In this document: positions 24,266 through 36,100 of the stretch, piece after piece
How the letters are laid out: the number at the start of each line of letters is the position of its first letter
Numbering within the stretch: position 1 is the stretch's first letter
Assembly (NCBI RefSeq): GCF_018687715.1
Contig: NC_056758.1
Location: 16,581,501-16,645,500, forward strand
Length of the DNA: 64,000 nucleotides
Origin: Carya illinoinensis
Taxonomy: Eukaryota; Streptophyta; Magnoliopsida; Fagales; Juglandaceae
Direction of reading: 5' to 3'
Program-made: the position numbers and the translations under genes
Notes under the pieces: generated by a model
Databases searched by the model: none
What the model was told of the DNA's origin: nothing
Seen by the model: only the letters and a program-made list of their open reading frames with translations

Positions 24266-24970
24266 ATGAAATATGTATAATTCAAGATAAACAAGTTACT
24301 CATGCATTCACGTTTCAAGTTTGCCATGCTTATGAATGTTTCCGTTCATGTTAATCCATAAATGTTATATGGAAGTTATGATAAGGCTTTAAAAATCAAA
24401 TTTATGCTAAGCTAGATAGTATTTACGGTATGATGTATTATTTACTGAGTATTCGACTCATTTTGTTGTTTGTCTTTTTGTTTTCTTCTATGTTGATTGC
24501 CACAGATGGTGATTATGATGATGCAGAGCTGGATGGCCAGGAGTAGATTTAGTATATGGACTTAGAGATGAATAAGTGTCTTTTACACAAGGATTAAGTT
24601 TCCTTTATGTCTTTTCAATAACTAGTTTTGTTTAAGACTAGCTCACTTTTGCTTTATTCAGTTTCAGTTTTCAAGACTATTTATTTCCTTTCTTTTAAGT
24701 CTATTCCAATAAATGAGGTATTTCAGAGTAATGAGTCTCTTTACCGGGCATTTTATCATGTTGGTTAGTAACGTCTCTATCCTACGGGAACGGGGTGTTA
24801 CACCGTTTTACTAAACATCAACAAATCCCCTTTAATACAAAACGCCCCGTATTGTTCACTGCACATGTTCTGCCGTTAAAGTCGTTATTTATCAGAGACT
24901 TCACACTTCTCTCTTCTGCACTCAGCAACCTTCTTCAAGGCCATTGCTCCCAGCACACCCGTGACAGTTG

Positions 24971-25350
24971 GCTGAAATATGGGCTGAGTTGTTTTCTGTT
25001 CGCGGGGAGAACATGTGAACAACTAATTGTAGGAAGTGGGTGTTTGAGGTTTGGATAATAAAATCATCTCAACTCATCTTATCTAATTATTACAAATTTC
25101 TCAAATTTCTAAACAAAATACAGTAAACAAGTCAACTTTTTCAAATCACAAAATAAAAATAATATTAAAAATAATATTCTAACAATATTTTTTTCAACTT
25201 TCATCTCAACTCATTATCCAAACCTCTCCAAGTATTACGTGAAAGGAATTTAGGTGCTGCTGAATATGGGCTGAGTTGTTCTCTGTTTGTGGGGAGAGCA
25301 TGTGAGCAACTATTTGTAGGAAGTGGGTCTTTCTTAGTGTATTACGTGAA
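24971..25350. repeat. Old tandem duplication, one copy split by a MITE
   Basis: A block from GCTGAAATATGGGCTGAGTT (24971) through GTAGGAAGTGGGTG and TATTACGTGAAAG recurs from 25257 to about 25350. The first copy has the MITE (25046-25226) between GTGGGTGTTT and AAGTATTACG, where the second copy is continuous. The second copy therefore serves as an empty site. Confidence 0.82.
25046..25226. mobile_element. MITE with 14-bp terminal inverted repeats
   Basis: GAGGTTTGGATAAT (25046-25059) is the exact reverse complement of ATTATCCAAACCTC (25213-25226). The interior is AT-rich and has CATCTCAACTCAT motifs at both ends. There is no ORF. A clear target duplication is not visible. Confidence 0.75.
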
Positions 25351-25534
25351 AGTAGTTTAGGCAAGTATCCACTAGGGTGTTTTGTTTTAGGGTGCCTTTT
25401 TCTTGTATGTGGAAGGGGAAGTGTGGGTATCAGGGGAGAGAAGCAACGAAAAAATAAATGAGATTTATTTAGTTAAATTTTCTTTCATTTCTTGAATGTT
25501 CTTTTTTGGTCCATCAATGGATATCAGAGTCATG

Positions 25535-25851
25535 GCAACAAACAAGGAGAGGATTTAGAAGACATGCACAAGGTGCATAAAGGTATTATCTACTTGGAAG
25601 TGAGGGCTAGTTGCATGGGGAGATGGCTGGAAGAAGGACTTAGTGCATGGCTAGAGAGGATTTAGAAGCAGGATAGAGACATGCTTGAGGTGCACAAAGA
25701 GATTATCTGCTTGGAAGTGAGGACCAACCATGTGGATGGATGGCTGGGAAGGGGAATTAGTGCATGGCTGGAAGTGAGGACCAGCTGTGCGGAGAGATGG
25801 CATCATGTACAAAGTCAGTCATGTGGAAATTTCTCAACGAAGTTTCAGTTA

Positions 25852-25895
<44 letters not shown>

Positions 25896-25999
25896 AGTGC
25901 ATGGCTGGAAGTGAGGACCAGCCGTGTGGCGAGATGGCATCATGTACAAAGTTTCAGTCATGTGGAAATTTCGCAACAAAGTTTCAGTCATGTGGGAAT

Positions 26000-26063
<64 letters not shown>
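25535..26063. repeat. Degenerate tandem repeats ending in GA/TG microsatellites
   Basis: Two tiers of duplication occur. Blocks ending TTGGAAGTGAGG appear at about 25550-25608 and 25662-25723. A unit of about 140-170 bp (TTAGTGCATGGCTGGAAGTG... GTCATGTGG...) occurs at 25759-25894 and 25895-26063. Each unit of the second tier ends in a microsatellite: (GA)n at 25854-25892, then (TG)n followed by (GA)n at 25997-26063. The microsatellites have probably grown with the duplication. The overlapping ORFs here are low-complexity. Confidence 0.8.
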
Positions 26064-26066
<3 letters not shown>

Positions 26067-26453
26067 GCATGCGAGTTAGCTGGAATCATATAGGTGAGTG
26101 ATTATATGGATCAATAAGGAGCACCTATGTTCTTTCTTTTCTTTACTTTAGTACACCTGCTTTGTATTGCAATTTATAATTCCACCCAAAGTGGAGGAAA
26201 AATGAATTTCACTCTGATTTTCAGTGTTCACCTTCTCTAATTTTGGGTTTCCCTCATCATCCTTGGTGTTACATCCAAAGGGTATAGGTTTGAATTTGTG
26301 TATGTAGCAAAGGAGGTTGCTGAGGAAAAAAGAAATGTATAACAGAGGAGGTTAACCACTAATGTTACATGTGTTAAAGTACAGTTCACTCTTACATCTT
26401 GCATAAGAAGTGAAAAACAAGTAAATAAACTTAGGTACACTTTCTTCATAGTC

Positions 26454-26497
<44 letters not shown>
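26454..26497. repeat. (GA)n microsatellite
   Basis: Uninterrupted GA dinucleotides, about 21 units, followed by a short G run. Intronic. Confidence 0.95.
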
Positions 26498-26500
<3 letters not shown>

Positions 26501-27029
26501 GGGGGTGGTTGTGATTAGTGTGAGGAGGAACTATTCATAGCTGTCCATACTTAAATTTATGCCTTTTTTGTTTATCTGGAGATTTTTTTTTCCTGCATTA
26601 TTATTACACAGCTGTGTAAGGACATTGTCAGAAATGATCCAATATCATCTTGATATTGGAAGTTGTATATTTGTAAAGCTTGATTGTGATTCATTTATTT
26701 TTTTTCAATTTGATGAGATTCTCCTTTAGTTAGTTACATGAAAATTAGCTTTTATAGCCATGTTGTATAAAATTAGAGACAAAACTGAATAAATGGGTAA
26801 TATTTATGGTCATAATGTCATGAGTTGCATGTTTTTATTTTTTATTTTATACTAACTTGGTTTTGAGGATCATGCATTGTAGCAACTCCCACATCTTTGT
26901 CCTTACGATTCAGTTATCGGATATGAGAAATGATATTTGTAGTCCTAAGTATGCAAGTCCCGTGCCCATGTTGTATCTAGTATTACTCATTTGATATAAA
27001 CCAATATTTGTACTGACATAAGAGGTAGT

Positions 27030-27126
27030 TTATTATTATTATTTTTACACTGGTGCGAAATCCCTGGTGCACGCCATTAACTTGATGGTTGTGCTTGCCA
27101 TGTCAGTGTAAAAATAATAATGATAA
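27030..27126. mobile_element. 97-bp inverted repeat, MITE-like
   Basis: TTATTATTATTATTTTTACAC (27030 onward, 23 bp of arm) pairs with the arm at 27104-27126 with one mismatch, around a 51-bp centre. It could be a very small MITE or a hairpin. Intronic, no ORF. Confidence 0.6.
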
Positions 27127-27178
27127 AAAACTTGCTGGATTGCCTTGTAGGTTCCAGTCAATCGAGTTATCTCAAACT

Positions 27179-27261
27179 CTAATCGGGAATCAACGTCAAG
27201 GAACAATCTTTGCCCTCCTCTAATCGGGATTCAATGTCATGGAACAATCTTTGCCCCTCCT
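27179..27261. repeat. Tandem duplication of about 41 bp, two copies
   Basis: CTAATCGGGAATCAACGTCA... (27179-27219) is repeated at 27220-27261 with four differences (three substitutions and one extra C). Intronic. Confidence 0.9.
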
Positions 27262-28145
27262 CTATTACTTCTATGTATTTGTATTCCCCTGAACCAAAGC
27301 GAAACTACTTTCTCTGTTATTCTTTCTAATCAATATTAAAATTGAGCTAGCTAAACAGAATGGAGACAGATTTGTCCCATTTGAACTTGAAAATTCTTAA
27401 AATGACATGTCAGCAATGTGCCCCATGGGCACAAATAGACTGTTCCTTTTGATTAATACTTATGAATTTTTCTTCTGCATCTGTCTACTTGTAAGTTCAC
27501 TGACTATATAACTACAAGTTTCAATGTTGTTTCTGAATGTTATTTATACCTGCTTTCAAATGTGGTAGAAGAGTCATACTGTATTGTTAATGACAAGAGG
27601 AATTCTCCGGCTTAAACTTGAAATTGTTTTCACAATGTTGTTAATATAGTCATAATCTAATGGGGCCACCATTACTTTTATTGGATGCAATAGTGTGGCT
27701 GTTTTCCCGTCTATGTCTAGATCTTGCTTTTTATTGTATTGCCATTAGACATGGGGTTATAGTTTGATGGGGTTATAGTTTTGTGTTTTGGAAACCAAAC
27801 ACTGGAGACTTTGCAGGAAATCTAAAATGTGTAGTAATTATTTGATGGTAGATAGGAAGAATGGTCCCTTTCTACCTGTTATTTTACAAAATATGGGGAG
27901 GTATTTTTATATGGGTTTTTGATCATGATGATAGTTCCTTATAAACAAATAACATCTCAGTCACATGGGGTCTGCTTTGCTATGATCTTAAGGGATATGG
28001 AAACCTTTTACCTTTTAGTTTGTTTCTGAGATTCCTTTTTCTCTTTAAGATGCACCATCTTTTTTTCCCCTTTTTTGATGTCTTTCATATGCACTACCAT
28101 GCTCCTTTTTTACTGTATCTTGATTTTTTTTTTTTTTGGTGCAAG

Positions 28146-29091
28146 ATTGATAGACGCCCTAGAGATGATGAAGCAAGGTGTGAAGCGTCTTCTTGTTCCC
28201 AAAAGTGTGGGATGGAAAGGCATGAGCAAGCGATTCTCAATCCTATACAATGGTAAGTGGCTGAAGAATATTGATACCTCAAGTGGCAGTGGCATTAACC
28301 TCAATGCCAACACCAACCGTCCTTCCTCGTCTTCCACATCTTCCACCACCACTCTCCGTGATAAGTTTTGCTGTCTGTCAAGAGAAGATGTCATCCGTTT
28401 CATTATTGGTTGCCTTGGTGCGTTGGCCCCACTGCCTCTTTCCTCCATCTCCTCCCTTGGAGTCATCAACACAAACTACTACTCTATTGAAGCCTCCTTG
28501 CCAGCCCTTGAAGCAACCCAAAAGCTTCCTGGAGACCCCAGTGCAGTAGCTGTTGTGGAATGCACGCCGGATGGACATTATAAGATCATTGGAGAGATCT
28601 CTGCCACTAAACTATGGAAATGTGATTACTTGGCGGCGGCATGGGCCTTAGCCAATCTTTCTGCTGGACAGTTTGTGATGGGAGTTGAAGATGATGTGAC
28701 CTCGAGGTCGTTGCCAGATTTCACTCTGAATTCAACCGATGGCAATAACAATTTGGTTAATGGAGGCAGTGGGTCAAGAAGGCCAAAAAAATTTAGCAGT
28801 AGGAGTATTGGGTTCTTTAGCAATAGCCCAAGTTTTGGTGGCAATAGGAGCATGTATAGGGGCAGAAGCGCCCCCTTGACATGTAAGGTTACGAGTTCAT
28901 TGGCTGCAGTTATGGCTCAGATGTTGTCTCACAGGGCTACTCACGTTTGGGTGATCGAGGATGAAAGTGATGATGTTCTAGTTGGGGTGGTGGGTTATGC
29001 TGACATTTTGGCTGCTGTGACCAAACAACCTGCTACATTTGTTGCTTCCAATCGATCTTGCGAGGCATTTGGAAATGAAATTCATACTTGA
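28146..29091 (+). CDS. CBSX6: CBS-domain protein CBSX6-like, coding exon 2
   Basis: This exon completes the gene: exon 1 (353 nt) plus this exon (946 nt) gives 432 residues, close to the roughly 425 of the Arabidopsis family member as I recall it. It opens by finishing CBS motif 2 (LIDALEMMKQGVKRLLVPKS) and continues with MSKRFSILYNGKWLKN. A Ser/Thr-rich linker follows. Then come the third CBS region (FIIGCLGALAPLPLSS through the TKLWKCDYLAAAWALANL helix), a Gly/Asn/Ser-rich linker, and CBS motif 4 (SLAAVMAQMLSHRATHVWVI, VGVVGYADILAAV). The stop is TGA at 29089. No defect is seen. The overlapping ORFs on both strands are shadows. Function in the cell is unknown beyond likely ligand sensing. 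Confidence 0.9.
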
Positions 29092-29251
29092 ATTTGTTAA
29101 TTTATTATTTTTTTGGCTGGTTTTGAGGTTGTATTAAGCTATATCGAATGTTTGCAATTGTGTACTTGTAAGATGCATAAGAGAATTGGGTTTGCTAGGT
29201 TTGTATGTTGTCAAGGTTTTTTCTTTCCTTTCAAAACTCTTTTGTTGTGAT

Positions 29252-29257
29252 AATAAA
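29252..29257 (+). terminator. Poly(A) signal candidate for the CBS-domain gene
   Basis: AATAAA lies about 160 bases after the stop codon, in T-rich 3' sequence. This is a suitable position for cleavage and polyadenylation. Confidence 0.5.
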
Positions 29258-29299
29258 ACCATACAGTCGTGTTCCTATAATATTTACAAGTGCAGTTTC

Positions 29300-30206
29300 G
29301 ATTTTCCTTTTGGAGTTTACAAACCACCGGTTAATAGTATCTTTGTAACATCAACTGAAAGAACTGTAGGAGGTAAAGAGGAGAGATGCTGCTCATTTCT
29401 GCCTTTTTTATTTTTAATCTCAATAAGCATGCGTTATATATATATATATACACACACACTAGCAGTGGGGCTATGTGTGAGGCACGTATGCACAAAAAAA
29501 GTTCTAAAATATAAACATCGAGCGTACAAAAAGAAAACTTAATGATAAGGTAAATAAAGATAATATAGATCGTTTCAGTTTAAAACTATTAATTCAAATG
29601 ACAATAGGTTTAAACAAATCATAGGTCCAAGCAAATTTGGGAAATAAATGATCATTTTTGGAATTCATATTACAGTATCTTCCTTAAACAACCTATAAAT
29701 ATTATGGAATTGTTTCCTTCGCCATTATGAATATATGATATGGTCCAGCTCTACTTTTAGACTCATTTATCAAGTGATGTCTATTTTTTTCTAAACTTTG
29801 TTGGCTATTATGAATCTATGATATGATTGGTTCATCTAATTTCAATAGCATTTGGAGTGGAGCTGGACCAAAGAAACTTGAAGGCCAACTTTCATTTTTA
29901 TTTTTGTCACTCATGGCAACAAACAGAGTCCAAGCATGGCCAAGAATTTTATTTTATTTTATTTTTTTCTCCTTCCTGTCAAAAGGAACCTAGGTTAAAG
30001 CCAGCCCTGGGAGCACCAAAACCAAGCACAAACCAAAACCAAGTCCCACAACAGAATCGAATGATGTAAACCAGTACTAACACCAGCTTGGGTAACTTCT
30101 CAAATACTACTATTTGCTTGACTTTCATAATCTATTATTCATCCTAATTTGTATACCTGTCGTGCTGAGAATCTCTTATGCAGGTCATTTATATATTTCT
30201 ATTGAT
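29300..30206. other. Gene-free stretch downstream of the CBS-domain gene
   Basis: A mixed (TA)n(CA)n microsatellite lies at about 29437-29459. No gene or recognisable repeat otherwise. Confidence 0.5.
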
Positions 30207-30418
30207 GGGTACCATCTTTATTACTATCGGCATTGTTATATTTCTGCACCACCACCACCGTAGAACAAGATGCAGGAAAATGCAGAAAAAGACGCAAAAA
30301 AATGCAGAAAAATATTTCTGGGGTACCATCTTTATTCCTATCGGTCTTGTTATATTTCTGCACCACCACCGTAGAACAAGATGCAGGAAAATGCAGAAAA
30401 ATATTTCTGCAACACCAT
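30207..30418. repeat. In-frame tandem duplication (114-bp unit)
   Basis: The unit 30207-30320 is repeated from 30321 with a few differences and a shorter 3' part. An ORF at 30178-30459 (93 codons) runs through both copies and would encode a hydrophobic stretch (GTIFITIGIVIFLHHH) followed by basic residues (RRTRCRKMQK), twice. Because 114 is divisible by 3, the frame is kept. I recognise no family and do not call it a gene. Confidence 0.75.
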
Positions 30419-32621
30419 ATTCAATAGGAAGATGCAGAAAAATAGAACTAGATGCATAATGAAAACCAGAACAATCTAGACAGAACCAAGTTCATACCTG
30501 TCTCAAAGCTCCGCAATCCACACCACGGAAGTGAACACGCGGAAAGCAATGACAAATACATCTCCTCACCGCACTGTAGAACAGAGATATTTTAGAAGGC
30601 AACCCAACGAGAAGCAACAATGTTGATGAACGAAGAAGAGGAGAAACAGAGTTTGTACTCGGCCAGCCAGGGACGAAATCGCAACCAAAGGGCACAATTA
30701 TAATTACAATCAATCATACAGGAGCTGAAGCGTAATAAAAAGGAAAGAACCAGACAGCTGGAAAGTAGGACACAAGAGTCAGGGGCACATCAGTAATAAC
30801 AGCCGGTCAGAGTGGCATAAGAGTATTGGCAATGCCTAAAGTCTAAAATTTAGTTAAGATGTTGTGTTTTAGCCATAATATAGACTTCTAGCTAAATTAG
30901 TCTATATTGGACTAGCTATCTCTAAGTCTAAAAAATAATATAATATTATTTATTTTAATAATATTTGATAATTTTTTTCTTTTAATATTTTACAAAGACA
31001 CTACATATAGAAAGTTGGTATCATTTCAAACTTCCTTTGAACTCTTTGGAGGGTCAATTTACTAGCATACAAGCTGTAGGAAATTCATGAAACCTCACCC
31101 TCTAGTTTGGTACTGATACAACACAATATTGAATTCCACTAAATTGAACCCAAAGCAGTTATATATCATGAAAAGTTATCCAGAAATAAACAAACAAAAT
31201 ACATTGAATTTTATATATTCCATTGTTCACTTGCGGAAACATGTACTTCTGGAGAATGAACTCAAAACATTCTAGTAATTATCAAAACAGTCCACAAATT
31301 ACCAATACAGTCCATTAATGTACACAATGAGGGCTTAAATTTAAGTGGTGCAAAAATTGAGCAGATGCCCTAAGTATTACATATTATCTAAGCACAACAC
31401 CATAGAAGTGATTGCTAGATAAGCTAAGATGTATACAACTGCAAGATCTGCCAGTAAACTGATACAATCCTTCAACCCAAACAGGGTTGAGATGTTCTGT
31501 AAGCCCTTTGTTGGGCATTGTTCAATTCACCCTCACACAACTCTTTTACGTCTCTAAGGGCCACCAAAAATTCCACAATATATATATATATATGAGAATA
31601 GATTAAATCAAAGGATACAGAGGATCCATAGAAAAAGAATAATTAATGTACGATGCATAAGTCCATTTGGCATTATATACTTTTTGGCAGTATATTATAT
31701 ATGATAAAACCTGGTATTTGCTTACTTCAAGATCTGCTAAAACTTCATTCGTTACTTCTGCCAAAAACTGACCTGTTATATTAACTCAAATATTCAGCTC
31801 CACTAAATTACATAAATAATAACAATATGGGCAATTCAAGTATAGAACAAATACAACAAGAAAATAAGAATAAGAGTTCATATGGCTTTAGATAAAATGG
31901 CAAGAAAATATTCAAGTAGCCGGCCCAAATAGTCAAATACATTAATTTATGTGTTCACCATTTCCTTATGGACCACATTTTAAGTTTCAAGAAATGTCAC
32001 TCATGAAGAAAATAAGCTTGTAAATACAGAAACACTCGTATTAGGCACACACGAAGAGATACAACAATTCTGTTCAAGCTATCCATAGATAATGTGTGAT
32101 TGATGTTTTACACAAACTTTTGAACCTTGTATGAAGAATACAAAACAATTACATAAGAATGGAAAGACCAAACCATAATTTATGTGCAGAGTTGATTTAA
32201 GGAAATGAAAGTGTTCAGGATAGTTTATAGAACCATTGGACATCTCCCTTATATTTTATACATACAAATAAAAAAAAAATATATTCATGTGCTTTCTCTT
32301 ATGGTAAGAACTTGGTGGACTGTGAGGTTGTGGGTTTGAAACTCATTGGGTACATGTGCTGCTAATCTATAAAAATAGGAAATATTTTGATTTCATATTC
32401 TATTCTACCTTCTAATAATTTTAAGTAGACAAAAAATGGCAGTAGCAGGTGAATGTAAATTATGTAATTGTATCACCATAACAATGACATGTAATGAAAG
32501 GTGGAAATTTGGCAGATGCTGCAACAGAGATGGAATCTGAGTCTAGCAAGAAACTGCATATGCTACAAATGGCTACAAAGCTTGTTGTATCATTCCAATA
32601 TTTAAATAAGTAAACACCTGG

Positions 32622-33135
32622 CGCTGGACAGAATAGCGATGATCCTGCAGGCTAGTTCCAACAGATGATTCACAGGAGAAAAATCGCCCAAAAACCAGAG
32701 AGAAAAGTTTCTAGGGTTTAACGGAATATTATAAAATCAAGCAATTTGCAAAAAATCTAACCCAAATCGGATTTAAAATGATTTCCTAACTGACAAACGA
32801 AATATTACCATAAATAATAAAAAATAACTAAAACTAGTGTTTCAGAGGGAAAAACAGCAGAATTTGAGGTCGAAAAAAAGGCACACGAAGCCATGCTCAG
32901 TGTGGACAGCATGCGTGCCGAAAAGAGCTTTCCAAATTGGGGTCTTATGTGCGATTTCGACACCCGTAGCCAAAGTTATGGCCAAAAGACTAAAACACAC
33001 TCAAAACGGCCCCAATGAGGAACATATCACAATCAATTCCCCCCTTTGCGCTGATCTGCCAACTCATGGTATCTTAGTGCCATCAAGGTGTAATCTGACA
33101 GCTTAGCATCATCTGTTTTGGATCTCCTTGCATCA
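32622..33135 (-). repeat. 3' LTR of element B
   Basis: It is the same length (514 bp) as the other LTR, with scattered substitutions. The pol stop lies inside it at 33033. Confidence 0.92.
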
Positions 33136-36100
33136 GTCGCCCCAGGTTGGAAAGAACTCGTCCTCGAGTTCAGAGTAATGTCATCAAAATCCACAAAACA
33201 TGGACTTAGGTGCTTCACATTAAAGACATCAGAAGTCTTCAAGTGACTGGGAAGGAGCAACCAGTAAGCGTTATCGTTGATCTTCTGCACGACCTCACAA
33301 GGTCCAATCTTCCGATCCTTAAGCTTATTATACTCGCCAACAGGAAAACGATCACGAGTTAATACAGCCCAAACAAAATCACCAACATCAAAAAGTACCT
33401 GACGACGATGACTGTCAACCCAAGTCTCGTACTTGGTATTGCTCTTATGAATGGTCTGTTTCACCTGCTCATGGATACCCCGAAGATACTCTGCCATCTC
33501 ATCTGCTTTAGGATTGAAACGTCCTATACGTGGAATAGGGGCTAAGTCCAGCACCTCGGATGGGTTCTGACCATAGACAATCTCAAATGGGCTTAAGCCT
33601 GTGGTTCTGTTTTTTGATCTGTTGTAGGCAAATTCTACTTGAGGCAATGCCAAATCCCACTGCTTCGGCTTAGTTCCTGCTAAACATCTCAAAAGGTTGC
33701 CCAAACTCCGGTTCACCACCTCGGTCTAGCCATCTGTCTAGGGGTGGTAGGCGCTACTAAAATTCAACTATGTTCCCAGTTTCCCCCACAAGCTCTTCCA
33801 AAAATGACTGATGAATTTGGTATCACGATCTAAAGTGATGGATCGAGGAACACCATGTAAACGCACAATCTCCCTGAAATAAAGATGGGCAATCCGGACA
33901 GCATCCATAGTCTTCCTACAAGCTACAAAATGGGCCATCTTGGTAAACCTGTCAACCATAACAAAGATAGAATCCGAGGCCCTTTGGGTGCGGGGTAAGC
34001 CCAATACAAAATCCATGCTGACATCGAACCAAGGAGCTTCAAGAATAGGTAAGGGAGTGTACAAACCCGCATTGGTGAGAACTCCCTTAGACCGCTGGCA
34101 CACATAACAACGGTCCACATAATGGGCCACATCACTTCTCAACTTGGGCCAATAAAAGTTAGAAGAGATAAGGGCCAAGGTCTTATCTCGGCCAAAGTGT
34201 CCCTCATTATGAAGCTCACTTATAATTTGCTGCCTCAATGAACAATCTGGAATGCACAACTGTAATCCGTGAAACAGATACCCATTATGCAAAACAAAAT
34301 CATGACGGTGACCATCAGTTACCTCCTAAAATATCCTTCCAAAGGAAGGACTAGCTGCATACATATCTGTGAACGTCTCAAAGCCTGCAACTTTGGTACT
34401 CATGGTGGTGAGGAGTAAGGTACGACGGCTCAGGGCATTTGCGACGCAGTTCAGACTCCCTGTTTGGTGCCTCAACGTAAAGGTGAATTCTTGCAAGTAT
34501 GCCACCCACTTGGCATGACGTCTACTCAGCTTGTGTCGGCCATTGATGTACTTCAGGGCCTCATGATCGGTAAACAGAATAAACTCCTTTTGCACTAGGT
34601 AGTGACGCCAATGCTTCAGGGACTGAACTATGGCATAGAACTCCAGATCATAAGTGGAATAATTTTTCTTTGATCCCGATAGCTTCTCATTGAAAAAAGC
34701 AACTGGATGACCTGCCTGACTCAGAACACCACCAATGCCAACGCCAGATGCATCACAATTTACCTCGAACACTTTGTCAAAATCAGGGAGTGCCAAAACT
34801 GGTGCTTCGTTCATCTTCTGGTTGACCAGTTGAAAACTGGCCTCTGCCTCCTTAGACGATTGGAAATCACGCCCCTTGAGGCACTCTGTGACAGGGGCAA
34901 TCAGAGTACTAAAATTTCTAATGAACCGGCGGTAGAAAGATGCCAATCCATGGAAACTTCGGATGTCATGTAAGGTCCTTGGTCTGGGCCACTCCAAGAC
35001 TGCATCTATCTTTGACTGATCTGCATGAACACCATCAGTAGACACAACAAAACCAAGAAAAGTCACAGAAGTAATGAAGAAAGGACACTTCTTCTGATTG
35101 ACAAACAGGCACTCCGTTTTCAGCATCTCAAAAGCAGCACGGAGGTGATCGAAGTGTGAAGCCCATGTCGGACTATAAATGAGGATATCATCGAAGTAGA
35201 CTACAACAAATTTCCCCATGAAAGGCCGCAAGACTTGATGCATAAATCTCATGAATGTGCTGGACGCATTGGATAGCCCAAAAGGCATGACCATTCACTC
35301 ATATAACCCTTGTGGCATCTTAAACGCCGTCTTCCACTCATCTCTAGGCCTTATTCTGATCTGGTGGTATTCGCTTTTAAGGTCAATTTTTAAGAAGACC
35401 TTAGAACCGGATAGTTGATCCAACATATCATCCAGATGGGGAATTGGAAACCGGTACTTGACTGTAATTTTGTTGATCACTCGGCTGTCAACACACATAC
35501 GCCAAGAGCCATCTTTCTTTGGCACTAGCAGGGTAGGGATAGCACATGGGCTCATACTCTCTCGGATATAGCCCTTCTCCAACAACTCTACGACCTGTCG
35601 CTGTAACTCTTCAGCCTCCTTAGGACTGAGGTGATATGCTAGTTGATTTGGCAAACTTGACCCAGGAACAAGGTCAATTTGATGCTGAGTATCCCTCATA
35701 AACGGTAGCCCAAGAGGAAGATCCTTTGGCATCAAGTCAGAGAATTCTGCTAGCAGCTGCTGCACCTCTACTGGTAAATCTGTATCCACGTCTACTACAC
35801 TATTCTTGCAAGGTAGTAAAGCATAGACCATGCCTCCATGCTCAATCTCATCTAAAAACCTGGACATGGAAAGCAAGTTAGTATTATTGGCTACCGGGGT
35901 AGGAGTGAGTCCTTCCCGCCGGGGCGCCAACACAATCTTTTTTCCCTTGATATTAAGGGAATACGTATTCTTCCATCCATCATGAATGACACTGCGATCA
36001 TACTGCCAAGGTTGACCCAACAATACATGACACGCATCCATAGACACAACATCACACCAGGCATTATCGAAATATTTTCTACCAATTGAAAAAGATACGA

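Larger units (their letters stand above)
21768..24802 (+). mobile_element. Large solo LTR (3.0 kb), probably Ty3/gypsy
   Basis: It begins TGTAACATACG and ends GGGGTGTTACA, so TGTAACA and TGTTACA form a 7-bp terminal inverted repeat. CCGTT flanks both ends (21763-21767 and 24803-24807). There is no gag or pol and no second LTR, hence a solo LTR left by recombination. Orientation + is suggested by a TATA-like CTTTATAAAA at 22101-22110. It carries a 21-bp tandem repeat (22021-22079), a CATG-rich stretch (23480-23720) and a hairpin minisatellite (23785-24265). The Del/Tekay-type assignment, from size and the GGAACGGGGTGTTACA end, is a guess. Confidence 0.85.
21421..24966. mobile_element. Older solo LTR, about 506 bp, split by a later insertion
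   Basis: It starts TGTAACGTTC at 21421 and ends CCCGTGACA at 24966. GTTGG flanks both sides (21416-21420 and 24967-24971) as a 5-bp target duplication. Removing the inner insertion and one copy of its target duplication leaves about 506 bp with TGT...ACA ends and no coding capacity, as expected of a solo LTR. Superfamily is not determined. Confidence 0.55.
21050..28145 (+). other. 7.1-kb intron of the CBS-domain gene
   Basis: Donor GT is at 21050-21051. The acceptor is a long T tract followed by GGTGCAAG ending at 28145. Splicing joins AG from exon 1 to ATTG of exon 2 and restores an Arg-Leu-Ile-Asp reading through the second CBS motif, which is strong support. The size comes from insertions: nested solo LTRs (21421-24966), a MITE (25046-25226), GA/TG microsatellites (25854-26063, 26454-26497), a 97-bp inverted repeat (27030-27126) and tandem duplications. 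Confidence 0.85.

Noticed and set aside
25681..26101. ORFs with Arg-Glu and Cys-Val repeats
   Set aside because: They are translations of GA and TG microsatellites.
28110..28853. Minus-strand and alternative-frame ORFs over the CBS-domain exon
   Set aside because: They are shadows of the well-supported CBS frame.
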